Positions 24,317-32,141 of a stretch of DNA of 34,755 nt are shown here, one piece after another; the first letter of the stretch is position 1, and every line of letters starts with the position of its first letter. The position numbers and the translations under genes were made by a program. A model generated the notes under the pieces. The model made no database searches. It was not told the origin of the DNA and saw only the letters and a list, made by a program, of their open reading frames with translations. Source of the DNA: Planctomycetota bacterium (GTDB lineage: Bacteria; Planctomycetota; Planctomycetia; Isosphaerales; Isosphaeraceae); the NCBI GenBank assembly GCA_021777845.1, contig JAJYDB010000015.1:1-34755 (forward strand), read 5' to 3'.

Positions 24317-25933
24317 CTAACGGCGAACCTCGGCCTGATCGGCAAGCAATCCCGCGACCCGGGCCGGGTCGGGAGCGAATCGGAACAGCACAAAGGCTCG
24401 ATCGAATCGCGCGCTCGCTCCGGTCGCGACGCGCTCGACGCGTCCGAGTCGCCGCAACTCGGGCAGGTCGTGCTCGCGCGCGACCAGCGGATACGGCTTC
24501 GAGACATCGCCGAGGGAAGCGGCCGCGAGACTCGCGACGCCGAAGCGGACTTGAAGGCGGTGCTTAATGTAGAACAGACGGAGTCCAAGGTCGTGCGGAA
24601 CCGGTCCGAATGGAGTGTAGTAAGGGAGTCGGTCCCAGTCGTCGTAGAGTAGAGCCGCGGGCTCGTCGGTTGCAATTGCGCGAGACGCTTCTCGGTAGAA
24701 ACTCCACTCCGCTCCGCGACGATCGAAATACGGGCCGAGTACGCCGAAACCTAGGCAATAAAGGCCCGCGAGTCCAAGGCAAGAAGCGACGGCGTAGTGC
24801 CGAAATCGGACGATCGTCAATCCGCGTCGTTGGAGTCGATCGCTCAATCGCGCCAGTGCGAGCGCACTCCACACCGAACACGGAGCGAGCGCGTGGACGG
24901 CGTAGTGGATATTCTTGATCGTCGCGAAGGAGAGTACGACGACGGGGGCGACGACCCAGGCGCAGAGGAGCCGATCGCCGCGGGACCCGTCGCGTGCGCG
25001 ACGGATCGAAAGTGCGGCGCCCCAGAGTGCGAACGGCGTCCAAGGCAAAACCTGACCGAGCAAGGGGGGACCGTACTGCCACCAAGGTCCACCCGCGAAG
25101 TGACGCGGCCTGGCTGCGAAACGATCGAACAGATGCAAGCCCCACAGTTCGAGTACGCGGGGCTCGCGTAAAGTTGCGAGCAACGGCCAGGCGAGAGTCA
25201 GGAGAAGAACGACGACGCATCCCCAAGGGCTGAGTAAACTCTTCCACGCCGCGCGGTCGCGATTCCAAAGGAGGGTCGCGACGACGACGGCGCTAACCAA
25301 CGCCGCGCCAAAACCGACGCCTTTAAAAAGCGACATGAGCCCAAGCAACGCGAAAAACGCGCCCCGCCAGAACCGCGACCCGACGCCGTCGCTCTTGGTT
25401 CGATCCGCGAGCGGACCCGTCGTACCAACCCGCGGTTGGTCGAAGCGAGCCAAGTCGAAGGCGATCAAAGTCCACGCGAAGAGCGCGGCGAGGATCATAT
25501 CCGCCTCGGCGAGCCGCGCGTGCGAGACGGTCCAGAGAGTCGTCGCCTGGACGCATCCCGCCAGGAGGCCGAGGTGCGAGCCAAAGCGCCGCGACGTCCA
25601 AAAAGCAACGCCGAGCGCGAGCGCAACACCCGCCGCGGCGGAAGGGAGCCGCGCGACGGTTTCATCAACCCCGCCCGCGACGAAACCCAAGAGCGCAACG
25701 AGCCAGCATGTTCCCGGCGGCTTTTCGAGCCAAGGCATGCCGTTGATTGACGGGACGAGCACGTCGCCGCTCGCAAGCATCTCGCGCGCGGCTTGTGCAG
25801 TGAAGGCTTCATGATACGTGAGCGGCGTCGCAACACCCAGGAAACCAAGCATCGAGAGCGCCGCGATGAAAAGAACCCACAATCCCGCGCCGTTGCCGCG
25901 CTCGCCGAGATCCGCCGAAAAAGGTGCCGGCAT
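24317..25933 (-). CDS. ArnT-like GT39 family membrane glycosyltransferase
   Basis: This 538-residue polytopic protein belongs to the GT39/ArnT group of GT-C glycosyltransferases that move a sugar from a polyprenyl-phosphate donor to a lipid or protein at the outer face of the membrane. The N-terminal loop reads TYHEAFTAQAAREMLASGDVLVPSINGMPWLEKPP, matching the family pattern; the usual Asp-Glu pair is His41-Glu42 here. E70-K71-P72-P73 and RLPSAAAG follow, then ARLAEADMILA. About ten hydrophobic segments end near residue 390, with a soluble C-terminal part. AAGGAGG (25946-25940) stands 6 bases before the ATG, fixing the start. It is the second GT39-like gene in the window but is much closer to ArnT than the 838-residue one. 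The His in place of the catalytic Asp may be a family variant; the substrate is unknown. Confidence 0.85.
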   Translation of the reverse strand: MPAPFSADLGERGNGAGLWVLFIAALSMLGFLGVATPLTYHEAFTAQAAREMLASGDVLVPSINGMPWLEKPPGTCWLVALLGFVAGGVDETVARLPSAAAGVALALGVAFWTSRRFGSHLGLLAGCVQATTLWTVSHARLAEADMILAALFAWTLIAFDLARFDQPRVGTTGPLADRTKSDGVGSRFWRGAFFALLGLMSLFKGVGFGAALVSAVVVATLLWNRDRAAWKSLLSPWGCVVVLLLTLAWPLLATLREPRVLELWGLHLFDRFAARPRHFAGGPWWQYGPPLLGQVLPWTPFALWGAALSIRRARDGSRGDRLLCAWVVAPVVVLSFATIKNIHYAVHALAPCSVWSALALARLSDRLQRRGLTIVRFRHYAVASCLGLAGLYCLGFGVLGPYFDRRGAEWSFYREASRAIATDEPAALLYDDWDRLPYYTPFGPVPHDLGLRLFYIKHRLQVRFGVASLAAASLGDVSKPYPLVAREHDLPELRRLGRVERVATGASARFDRAFVLFRFAPDPARVAGLLADQAEVRR

Positions 25934-26080
25934 CGAGGTCCTCCTTGATCGCCTCGCATTCGTCGACAGAGCACTCGGCGAAATACGAGGCGCGGAATCT
26001 TACCTCATCACCCACGTTCTGGCGATGCGAACTCTTCAATCCGCGGAACTCCCGGGTGGGCAAGAATAAGATAGGTCGAT

Positions 26081-26133
26081 AAACAAAAACGGCTTGGGTT
26101 CCAACTCGACGAACCGTGATGGAACTCCAAGCC
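26081..26133 (-). terminator. Intrinsic terminator of the phage-tail-like gene cluster
   Basis: Arms 26091-26103 and 26120-26133 (GGCTTGG-G-TTCCA against TGGAA-CT-CCAAGCC) form a stem of 12 pairs with one small internal bulge and a 16-base loop. Read on the - strand it is followed at once by GTTTTTGTTT (26090-26081), the classical U-tract. On the + strand it is followed by GAGGTTTT, so it may work both ways. It ends the four-gene cluster 48 bases after its last stop codon. Confidence 0.85.
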
Positions 26134-26180
26134 GAGGTTTTCAGACCCGAACGGGAAGGCGATGAGACGTCAGCTAACGA

Positions 26181-26315
26181 TCAACGACCGCGTCGAACCT
26201 GCTTTTTCTTTTTCCGCGGCAGCCAGAGCGTCTTTAAAGTCGATTTGACCAATCTCGGCGAGACGAAAATGCCGGCTGGAAACAGACGAGCGAGCAATGT
26301 CTGGTACGGGGTCAC
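26181..26315 (-). CDS. 44-residue basic protein, last gene of the phage-tail-like cluster
   Basis: A GTG at 26315 is preceded by AAGGA with a 6-base spacer, and it starts only 14 bases after the stop of the 357-residue gene, so it would be translated by coupling. The protein begins MTPYQTLLARLFPAGIF, has a moderately hydrophobic first two thirds, and ends in a strongly basic tail (PRKKKKQVRRGR). It stops at 26181, just before the intrinsic terminator, so it fills the space between the larger gene and the transcript end. No known family recognised. A nucleic-acid- or membrane-associated phage-type accessory protein is possible. The ribosome-binding site, tight spacing and position argue for a real gene; the length is the main doubt. 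Confidence 0.55.
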   Translation of the reverse strand: MTPYQTLLARLFPAGIFVSPRLVKSTLKTLWLPRKKKKQVRRGR

Positions 26316-26329
26316 GCGAAATCCTTCGG

Positions 26330-27403
26330 TTAGGGCAACGTAAGGCTGACGCTGGTGCGGTCGTTGTTCGCGTCAACGGTAAAGACCGCACGGTTGAGAG
26401 TGCCGGACGGGTTTTGGATCGCGAACACGTTCGGAGCCAACTCCGTCACAATACCCGCGGCCGCGGCGTCGACGATCAACATCAGCGCTTGCCGCGCGTT
26501 GATCGCGGGTTGAGTGCCGGCCGCGGGCTCCGCGATGACTTGGTCGAGCCCGAGCGCGGCGAGCGTGACATAGCCCGTCGCGTCGGTCGCGAGCAAGTTG
26601 GCCGGTGTCTTGAGGATCGCCGCGGCGCAGGTGTTCGCGATAGTCGCGGCCGTCATTGGTGCACTCGGCGAGCCGGCCGCGTCGACGATGTTCGCGTTGA
26701 CGTTCTGGTTGACGTCGAGGCCCGCGTTGTCGTCAAGCACAACCTCGAAGACGCTCGTCGCGTCGGGCGCGGTCGTCCAAGCGCGGTCGACCGTCGCCGT
26801 CAGCGTCGCGCCGTTGTACGCTTTGATCACGCGCTCCTGGTACGGCGCGCCGCCTGTTCCCGCGACGATTCGAACGCGACAGCCCTCGTAAACGTGCGTC
26901 GTCGTCGAAGCGCCTGTCGGGAACACGATCGTGCTCGCGGCGCCCGAGGCCGCCGTCGCGGTGTAGACGAGGGTATGCTGTCCGATGACGTGGCCGCTCG
27001 TGTTGATCGCCAAATCGACGAGGTTCGTTGGGAAGCCGACCGTCTGGTTGTTCCAACCCGCGTTCGTGATCTCGATCTTGATCGGACAATCGAGCATGTT
27101 GGCCGCGCCCGAAAGCTGGATTGAGCAGTCCTTGGTCGCAAGGCACGCGTTTGGGACGCCGAGTTCGTAGATACCGGGCAGCGTGGTCGCGTTGATCTCG
27201 ACGAAACCGCCGCTCGACCAGGTGCCGAGCGTCCCGGCGGAGAGCGCGACCGCCGTCGCGGCGGTGTCGCCGTCGCGGAAGTACGTGCAGAGCAACCCGG
27301 CCGCGACCGACGTCAAGCCGGTTAAGCCGTTGCCTGTCGCCACATTCGTAATCTTGATTTGGATGCGCTGCGACGTCGTGCCTTGCGCTCGCGAAATAAG
27401 CAT
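26330..27403 (-). CDS. Phage tail/structural-type protein, 357 residues
   Basis: There is no signal peptide; the protein is rich in Ala, Thr, Asn and Val and predicted beta. The N-terminal region (QRIQIKITNVATGNGLTGLT, then GGFVEINATTLPGIYELGVPNACLA around 66-90) follows a pattern I know from phage tail, baseplate and other structural proteins. The C-terminal 75 residues (ARQALMLIVDAAAAG, then NPSGTLNRAVFTVDANNDRTSVSLTLP) match the style of a domain that recurs at the C-terminus of phage structural proteins, with the R-x-aT/vD-x-N-x-R-T core. In between is a beta segment with HVYEGCRVRIVAGTGGAPYQERVIKAYNGATLTATVDRAW. The start overlaps the upstream stop as TAATG. Exact role unknown; a tail or adhesion component is inferred. 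Confidence 0.6.
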   Translation of the reverse strand: MLISRAQGTTSQRIQIKITNVATGNGLTGLTSVAAGLLCTYFRDGDTAATAVALSAGTLGTWSSGGFVEINATTLPGIYELGVPNACLATKDCSIQLSGAANMLDCPIKIEITNAGWNNQTVGFPTNLVDLAINTSGHVIGQHTLVYTATAASGAASTIVFPTGASTTTHVYEGCRVRIVAGTGGAPYQERVIKAYNGATLTATVDRAWTTAPDATSVFEVVLDDNAGLDVNQNVNANIVDAAGSPSAPMTAATIANTCAAAILKTPANLLATDATGYVTLAALGLDQVIAEPAAGTQPAINARQALMLIVDAAAAGIVTELAPNVFAIQNPSGTLNRAVFTVDANNDRTSVSLTLP

Positions 27404-28509
27404 TATTGAAAACCCCCCGACATGCCGAGCGGCTGATAGCCGCCGGCGACGTACGGACCCGTGATCGTGTCGAGAATGAGACTGAATGGCAGAATTTGGT
27501 TTTGGACTTGACTCGCAACTGCGTTCGAACTACTCGTCACCGCCAGCGTCCAAAACTGCGGCGCGACGCCCCCGAACGCGAACGGCCACATGGTTTGGGG
27601 GCCGCTAAACTGATGGATCAATTGCGACGCATACCAAAAGGTCGAGTCGCTCAAATCGCTAAGCGTGACCGTGATCGTCGAGCCGCCGGGAACAAGCACA
27701 GGCGACGCGAAATACGCCGGGACATAGGCGGCCGCGCCCGCATACGATGCCTGCGCCGATCCGATCGAAGCCGTTTGGATCGGGTTGCCTGGAGGGGTGC
27801 CGAGGCGTAGGTTGTATTTGGCGTTCAGCGACGCCGAGGAATGCGGGACGGGAGCCATCAGCAGGCCCGCGACGCGTAACGTGGGGCCGGGCGGCAACAC
27901 GACCATCGTGCCGAACTCGGTGCTCCCGGTCACCTGGGTACCGGTATAGAGCGGCGTGGCCGAGATCGGCGACCCGACGTCGCCGTTGCCGTTCGTGTAG
28001 TACCAGCCCGCGACGCCCTGTCCTTGCGACGTCCACGTGCTGCCCGCGTTGGTCGACGTATGCAGGCAAAAACCGCCGTAACGATTCGAGCCCGCCGATA
28101 CGAGCGGCAGTCCTTCCGACACATACTGGACCGTCGAGCCCGCCGACGCGGCCGAGTCGGAGATGACGGCGAAATATTGCGTGCCGGGCGTCGTCGCGAA
28201 GCCGGCGCCAAACCCGTATGCGACGAAACCCCCCGTCACGCCCGTGATCGTCGACGACGTAGCGACGAGCCCGCTCGCGGTATTCGGTCCGTAAGGCGCG
28301 GCGGTGCCTTGGGTGTAGACGTTGACGCTGGACGTCCCTCCCGAAAGCACAAACATGAAGAACGTGATGCTGCTGATCGTGCCGCCGTCGCCGACGAAGC
28401 CAAACGCGGCTTGATTGCCGGCGGCCGTCAACGCCAGTTGCGTCACGGCGGCGTACGTGCTCACCGGCTCGTAGCCGATCGTCGATGGATAGAGTGATTG
28501 TACGGCCAT
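27403..28509 (-). CDS. Beta-rich phage-tail-like protein, 368 residues, family unknown
   Basis: This protein has no signal peptide and no charged catalytic motif. It is dominated by Gly, Ser, Thr, Ala and aromatic residues, with strand-like segments (QAAFGFVGDGGTISSITFFMFVLSGGTSSVNVYTQ, about 33-67). Its N-terminal region looks like a beta-sandwich lectin-type or tail-fibre module (TPGTQYFAVISDSA, FCLHTSTNAGSTW), and the C-terminal part has a second one (PVLVPGGSTITVTLSDLSDSTFWYASQL, QTMWPFAFGG). I cannot name a family. It lies three bases after the big beta-helix gene and overlaps the next gene by one base, so the three are one operon and probably one assembly or co-secreted set. Low charge and lack of Cys pairs fit an extracellular or virion protein. 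Confidence 0.55.
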   Translation of the reverse strand: MAVQSLYPSTIGYEPVSTYAAVTQLALTAAGNQAAFGFVGDGGTISSITFFMFVLSGGTSSVNVYTQGTAAPYGPNTASGLVATSSTITGVTGGFVAYGFGAGFATTPGTQYFAVISDSAASAGSTVQYVSEGLPLVSAGSNRYGGFCLHTSTNAGSTWTSQGQGVAGWYYTNGNGDVGSPISATPLYTGTQVTGSTEFGTMVVLPPGPTLRVAGLLMAPVPHSSASLNAKYNLRLGTPPGNPIQTASIGSAQASYAGAAAYVPAYFASPVLVPGGSTITVTLSDLSDSTFWYASQLIHQFSGPQTMWPFAFGGVAPQFWTLAVTSSSNAVASQVQNQILPFSLILDTITGPYVAGGYQPLGMSGGFQ

Positions 28510-28512
28510 AGG

Positions 28513-31500
28513 TCAACTCAATTGCCCAAAGGTGAAGACGGATGCGCCGGATTGAAGAAACGACGCCGCCGCGGCGCGTTGATCTTGGGGACCGTAATAA
28601 TCAAACAACCCGATGCCGGGAGCGGGGAGCGCGACCGCCGCGAGCGCTTGCGCGTAGGTCTTCCACAGCGACGGGAGATCGTAGACGTCGCTCCACTGAC
28701 CCCACCCGCGATTCCGACAGGCGTTCAGCCAGTCGGTTTCGTTGAACGTGCCGCCCTTGGACGCGTAGAAGTGCCCCGTCGAGACGCCGATATTCGGCAA
28801 CTGCAAGCTCGGCCGCTGAATCGAATGCGCGCCTTCGCCCGACGCCGCCTGAAACTGCGCGAATGTGAGGTTGTTCGACCACGGCGAAACCGGCTCGCCG
28901 AAAATGCTGAGCGGCGTGATATAGACGTTGTAGTCGCTCGCGCGCCCGGCCCCGTCCGACCACCCCGAATCAAAATAGGCGATATAGGGATTCACGCCCG
29001 CGACGCCGGACGCCTGAATCCAGACGTTGTGGTGCGTGTTGATGCCCGTGGGAAGCGTGTTCGACGACGTCCCCTGATATTGCACGACTTGGCCGTCGTA
29101 GAAGCCGAAGTTGTTGCGAATGATCAGGTCGGCGTAATACCACGTCGCGCCGGTCATGGTGATTTGCAGCCCGACCGGAAAGGTCGCATTCCGCGACGGC
29201 AGGAGGATGCAGCCTTCGAACAGCGAGCGAACTTGCTGGACGGGGTCGTTCGCCGCGCCGAGTCCGTAGCCGCGCGCCGTCAACGAGTACGTGCCGTAGT
29301 CGCACGCGGTCGCGGTGACGGTCGGGTTAAAATACGGCGCGGCGAGCGTCAGTTGCGTCGCCGACTGAATCGACGCGATCTGATAGCCGCCGGGATCGAC
29401 CATCGGCTTGATCGCGCCGCCGACGACGAGATCGAGGAAGTTGCAGCCGGTGCCGGTGACGGTCGTCGCGCCTTCGGTGAACGTGACGCCGGTCGAGTGG
29501 ATCGGCACCCAGTTTGTCGCGGGACTCATATGCACGAACGCGAGCGTCCCGGCCGAGCCCATCCAATTCGACGCCAGCGTGATCGTCGTCCCGCTCGCCG
29601 ACGCGACGAGTTGCCCCGCGAGATCGCCCACGGCGCGAATCCACGTCCCCGCGGCGATGCCCGTGAGCGACGTCACGCCCGTTACCGTCGGCGAGCCGGT
29701 CGTGAAGGTGCCGGTCGCGGACGACGCAGGCGCGGCCGCGCGTTGCGCCGACGTGACCGCGATCGGCGGCGTCGCCGTCAGTCCTAGCATCGCAAACGGA
29801 ATCGGGTCGGAGAGCGTCAGCACGGTGTCGGTAACGCTCGCGACCTGGAACGCGACGCCGACGCCCGGGTTGACGTCAATCTCGTCGCCCGGCTGGAACC
29901 CGGCCGCGGTGAAGCCGCCCGCGCAACTGATCGTGCCCGGCGACCCCGAATTCATCGCGACCGTCAGGCCGAGCGCCGTCCCGCTCCACGCCGACGGCGG
30001 CGTCGTGATGTCGACGCCGTTCTCGACGACCGGCCTGTAATACGTGCCGCCGACGCTGCCGATGAACGACGCGAGCCCGTTCGCCGCCATGTAGCTGTAG
30101 GCGATCACGCCGCCTGGACGCAATTGCACGCCGTGCGAGCCGTTGCGGGTGAACGCGCACGCCACCACGATCGCGGGATAGTTCGTGTATTGAATGTACG
30201 CGCCGTGCGAGAAGATGTCGCCGCAAATGCGATCGGGCGACTTGTGCCCGCAATTGTCAATGTGCGTCTCGCACAGAAACAACCCCTGCATCTGGCTCGC
30301 ATAGAGGCCCTGACAATGTCCCTGAGTCGGAATGTACGTATCGCGAATGATCGTGCGATGGAACGTCAGGTGGTTGCAGCCGATGTCGGAACTTGAGTAG
30401 GCGCGGTCGAGTAGGCAGTCGCTGAAGATGACGTTGGTGCCGGGCGATACGACCGAGACGTCGAGCATGGTCGACGACGGCCAATAATAGGGAAAGGCCA
30501 GGTCCGCGCGGTGGAACTCGATGCCCTCGACGACGATGTTCGAGCCCGCGATGGACACGTAGACGCCCGTCAACGCGAGCGACGCGTTCGTCACCACGAC
30601 CGGGCGCGTGCCCGGATCGGACCCCGAGTTGTCCCAATAGCTCCCGAAGACGCACGGCTCCTGATAGCTCGCGCCGTACGCTGTCAGGACAAGGTCGACG
30701 TCGGCCGCGGCGTCGAACGTCTCGCCCCGGCGCAACAAGATCGCCCCCCAGCCAGGCGACTGGAAAGCGTATTTGCCGTAGGTCGTGTTGAACTTGTTGC
30801 TGTAGACGGCTTCGACCGCCTTGCTGATCGTGGCGAACGGTTGCGACATCGACCCCAAGACGGCGGTGCCGTCGTTGCCGTTCAACGCGGACACGTACGC
30901 CGTGCTCGTCGCGGGGGGCACGATCGCGGACGTGAGGAAGCCGTTCGAGGTCGCGTCGACGTAGCTGAGGTTGCAACCCCAGAGCACGCATCCGGTCGAA
31001 TCGATCGGCTGGGACGCGTTCGCCGTCCCGGGCGGCGCAATCGTGATCCCGCTAAACGCCGCGGTCGCGTTGCCGTGATCGTCGGCGAGCAGCCCCGCCG
31101 ATCCCGCGATCGTGACCGACTGATTGAAGTAAATGCGGTCCGTCTCGTTGGCGGTGCGATAGACCGCCGTCCAACGCAATTGCGACGTCTGCGGGTTCCA
31201 CGCGTACGCGTTCGGCCACGCGCCGTTGCCCGACCCCGAGGTTAGATTCGAGCCGTTGTAGACGAGCGTCTGGACCGTCGAGTAACCGTCGGTCGAGTAG
31301 AAGTTGAAGTCGGGCGAGTAGGGGATGTTGGCGCAGACGGCATAGAGGCTGAGTGCGCTCGGCGACGTCCCGAAATAGAAGTTGACGCCGATGCCGGGCC
31401 GGTTCGACGTCGCCAGCGACGCCGGCGACGCGCCCGGCGTGTAAGACGTCCCGAAGCGGTAGATGTCGGGCACCCAGCCCGCGGCGTTCGACGGCGCGGC

Positions 31501-31914
31501 GTCGTTGCCGATCCGCGACCACATGAATTCGCCGCTTTGGGCGGTCGCGTAGCTCGCCGGATTGCCCGCCGTTCCCGGCGTGGTCGTGTATGCGTACGCC
31601 CCGTAATAGACTTGGTTATTCGTCCATTGCGCCGACGGCCCCGGCAGCGTGCCTTGCCCCGTCTCGAACGTGCCCGCGTCGTCAAACGCGCACGGCATGT
31701 CGCCGGTGTCGACCCACGAGCCGACGAACTCCAAAGGCATGCCCGTCGAGAGGGTCAGCGCCGCGCCGGCAAGAGCGCCCGGACGATAATCCGGGACGCC
31801 GTGCGCCGACGGCATCGTCGCGCCGGGCGCAAGATTGAAGTCCAAGCGTACGGTGCGACCGTCCTGAAGAACCGTCGCGGTGTGAAATAGGAGTGTGCTT
31901 GTATTGGAAGCCAT
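28513..31914 (-). CDS. Large right-handed beta-helix, tailspike-like protein
   Basis: The protein has 1133 residues and no signal peptide. Residues 1-325 form an N-terminal beta-rich part (LLFHTATVLQDGRTVRLDFNLA..., SGEFMWSRIG, IGVNFYFGTSPSALSLYAVCA). From about 338 a pectate-lyase-like right-handed beta-helix begins with AYVSALNGNDGTAVLGSMSQPFATISKAVEAV, the usual opening of secreted and phage tailspike helices, and continues with VYVSIAGSNIVVEGIEFHRAD, VIFSDCLLDRAYSS and GAYIQYTNYPAIVVACAFTRNGSHGVQ. About 620-890 is an insert of phage-tail style beta repeats (GSPTVTGVTSLTGIAAGTWIRA, GTTITLASNWMG). The helix then resumes (YADLIIRNNFGFYDG, THHNVWIQ). It may bind or degrade a polysaccharide. 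Transcription probably starts in the AT-rich leader; no Shine-Dalgarno is visible before the ATG. Confidence 0.75.
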   Translation of the reverse strand: MASNTSTLLFHTATVLQDGRTVRLDFNLAPGATMPSAHGVPDYRPGALAGAALTLSTGMPLEFVGSWVDTGDMPCAFDDAGTFETGQGTLPGPSAQWTNNQVYYGAYAYTTTPGTAGNPASYATAQSGEFMWSRIGNDAAPSNAAGWVPDIYRFGTSYTPGASPASLATSNRPGIGVNFYFGTSPSALSLYAVCANIPYSPDFNFYSTDGYSTVQTLVYNGSNLTSGSGNGAWPNAYAWNPQTSQLRWTAVYRTANETDRIYFNQSVTIAGSAGLLADDHGNATAAFSGITIAPPGTANASQPIDSTGCVLWGCNLSYVDATSNGFLTSAIVPPATSTAYVSALNGNDGTAVLGSMSQPFATISKAVEAVYSNKFNTTYGKYAFQSPGWGAILLRRGETFDAAADVDLVLTAYGASYQEPCVFGSYWDNSGSDPGTRPVVVTNASLALTGVYVSIAGSNIVVEGIEFHRADLAFPYYWPSSTMLDVSVVSPGTNVIFSDCLLDRAYSSSDIGCNHLTFHRTIIRDTYIPTQGHCQGLYASQMQGLFLCETHIDNCGHKSPDRICGDIFSHGAYIQYTNYPAIVVACAFTRNGSHGVQLRPGGVIAYSYMAANGLASFIGSVGGTYYRPVVENGVDITTPPSAWSGTALGLTVAMNSGSPGTISCAGGFTAAGFQPGDEIDVNPGVGVAFQVASVTDTVLTLSDPIPFAMLGLTATPPIAVTSAQRAAAPASSATGTFTTGSPTVTGVTSLTGIAAGTWIRAVGDLAGQLVASASGTTITLASNWMGSAGTLAFVHMSPATNWVPIHSTGVTFTEGATTVTGTGCNFLDLVVGGAIKPMVDPGGYQIASIQSATQLTLAAPYFNPTVTATACDYGTYSLTARGYGLGAANDPVQQVRSLFEGCILLPSRNATFPVGLQITMTGATWYYADLIIRNNFGFYDGQVVQYQGTSSNTLPTGINTHHNVWIQASGVAGVNPYIAYFDSGWSDGAGRASDYNVYITPLSIFGEPVSPWSNNLTFAQFQAASGEGAHSIQRPSLQLPNIGVSTGHFYASKGGTFNETDWLNACRNRGWGQWSDVYDLPSLWKTYAQALAAVALPAPGIGLFDYYGPQDQRAAAASFLQSGASVFTFGQLS

Positions 31915-31934
31915 TAGTGATTAGTACAGTCTCT

Positions 31935-31953
31935 CACTAAATAGTAATTAGTG
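31935..31953. promoter_or_regulatory. 19-bp near-palindrome in the cassette leader, likely operator
   Basis: CACTAAATAGTAATTAGTG is palindromic at all but three central positions. The half-site TTAGTG recurs as TTAGTGA at 31914-31920, spanning the start codon of the beta-helix gene and forming a perfect 7-bp inverted repeat with TCACTAA at 31934-31940. The palindrome overlaps the predicted -10 of the same promoter, as expected for repression. Confidence 0.5.
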
Positions 31954-31974
31954 TCTCAAGGAGATCCTCCACAA
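31945..31974 (-). promoter_or_regulatory. Candidate promoter of the phage-tail-like cluster
   Basis: On the - strand, TTGTGG (31974-31969) and TAATTA (31950-31945) are 18 bases apart, a spacing also used by the gyrA promoter. Matches are moderate (four of six for -35, about four for -10). It lies in the 227-bp AT-richer gap between the DnaA-like gene and the beta-helix gene. The 5' leader would be about 20-25 bases. Confidence 0.35.
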
Positions 31975-32141
31975 TAAAGCGAACGGTCCGGTTCGATTCT
32001 CCAGCGACATCTGACTTCCCTCCCGCTCTAATATCGAATCTGAAAGCAGCCGCGTTCCGAAGCGAGTAACAAGCGTGAAAGGATCACAACATCACGTTCT
32101 TTGAAATGTCATAATCAGGATAGCGTGCTCCTACTTTTCGA

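Noticed and set aside
26170-26391. 73-codon - strand frame overlapping the end of the 357-aa gene
   Set aside because: It overlaps in another frame without a good start; the 44-aa frame at 26181-26315 has the ribosome-binding site and fits the gap.
28498-29787. 429-codon open frame antisense to the beta-helix gene
   Set aside because: Arg-rich composition without any domain or ribosome-binding site; the sense strand has clear protein signatures and tight operon spacing.
31985-32005. tRNA T-arm-like sequence GGTTCGATTCTCC, possible attachment site
   Set aside because: Only three of five T-stem pairs form and no acceptor, anticodon or D-arm can be placed on either side. No second copy seen at the other end of the cassette.
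31915-32141. Possible oriC next to the DnaA-like gene
   Set aside because: The gap is AT-richer than average, but I find no TTATNCACA boxes on either strand and no AT-rich repeats of the unwinding type. A skew calculation over the genome would be needed.
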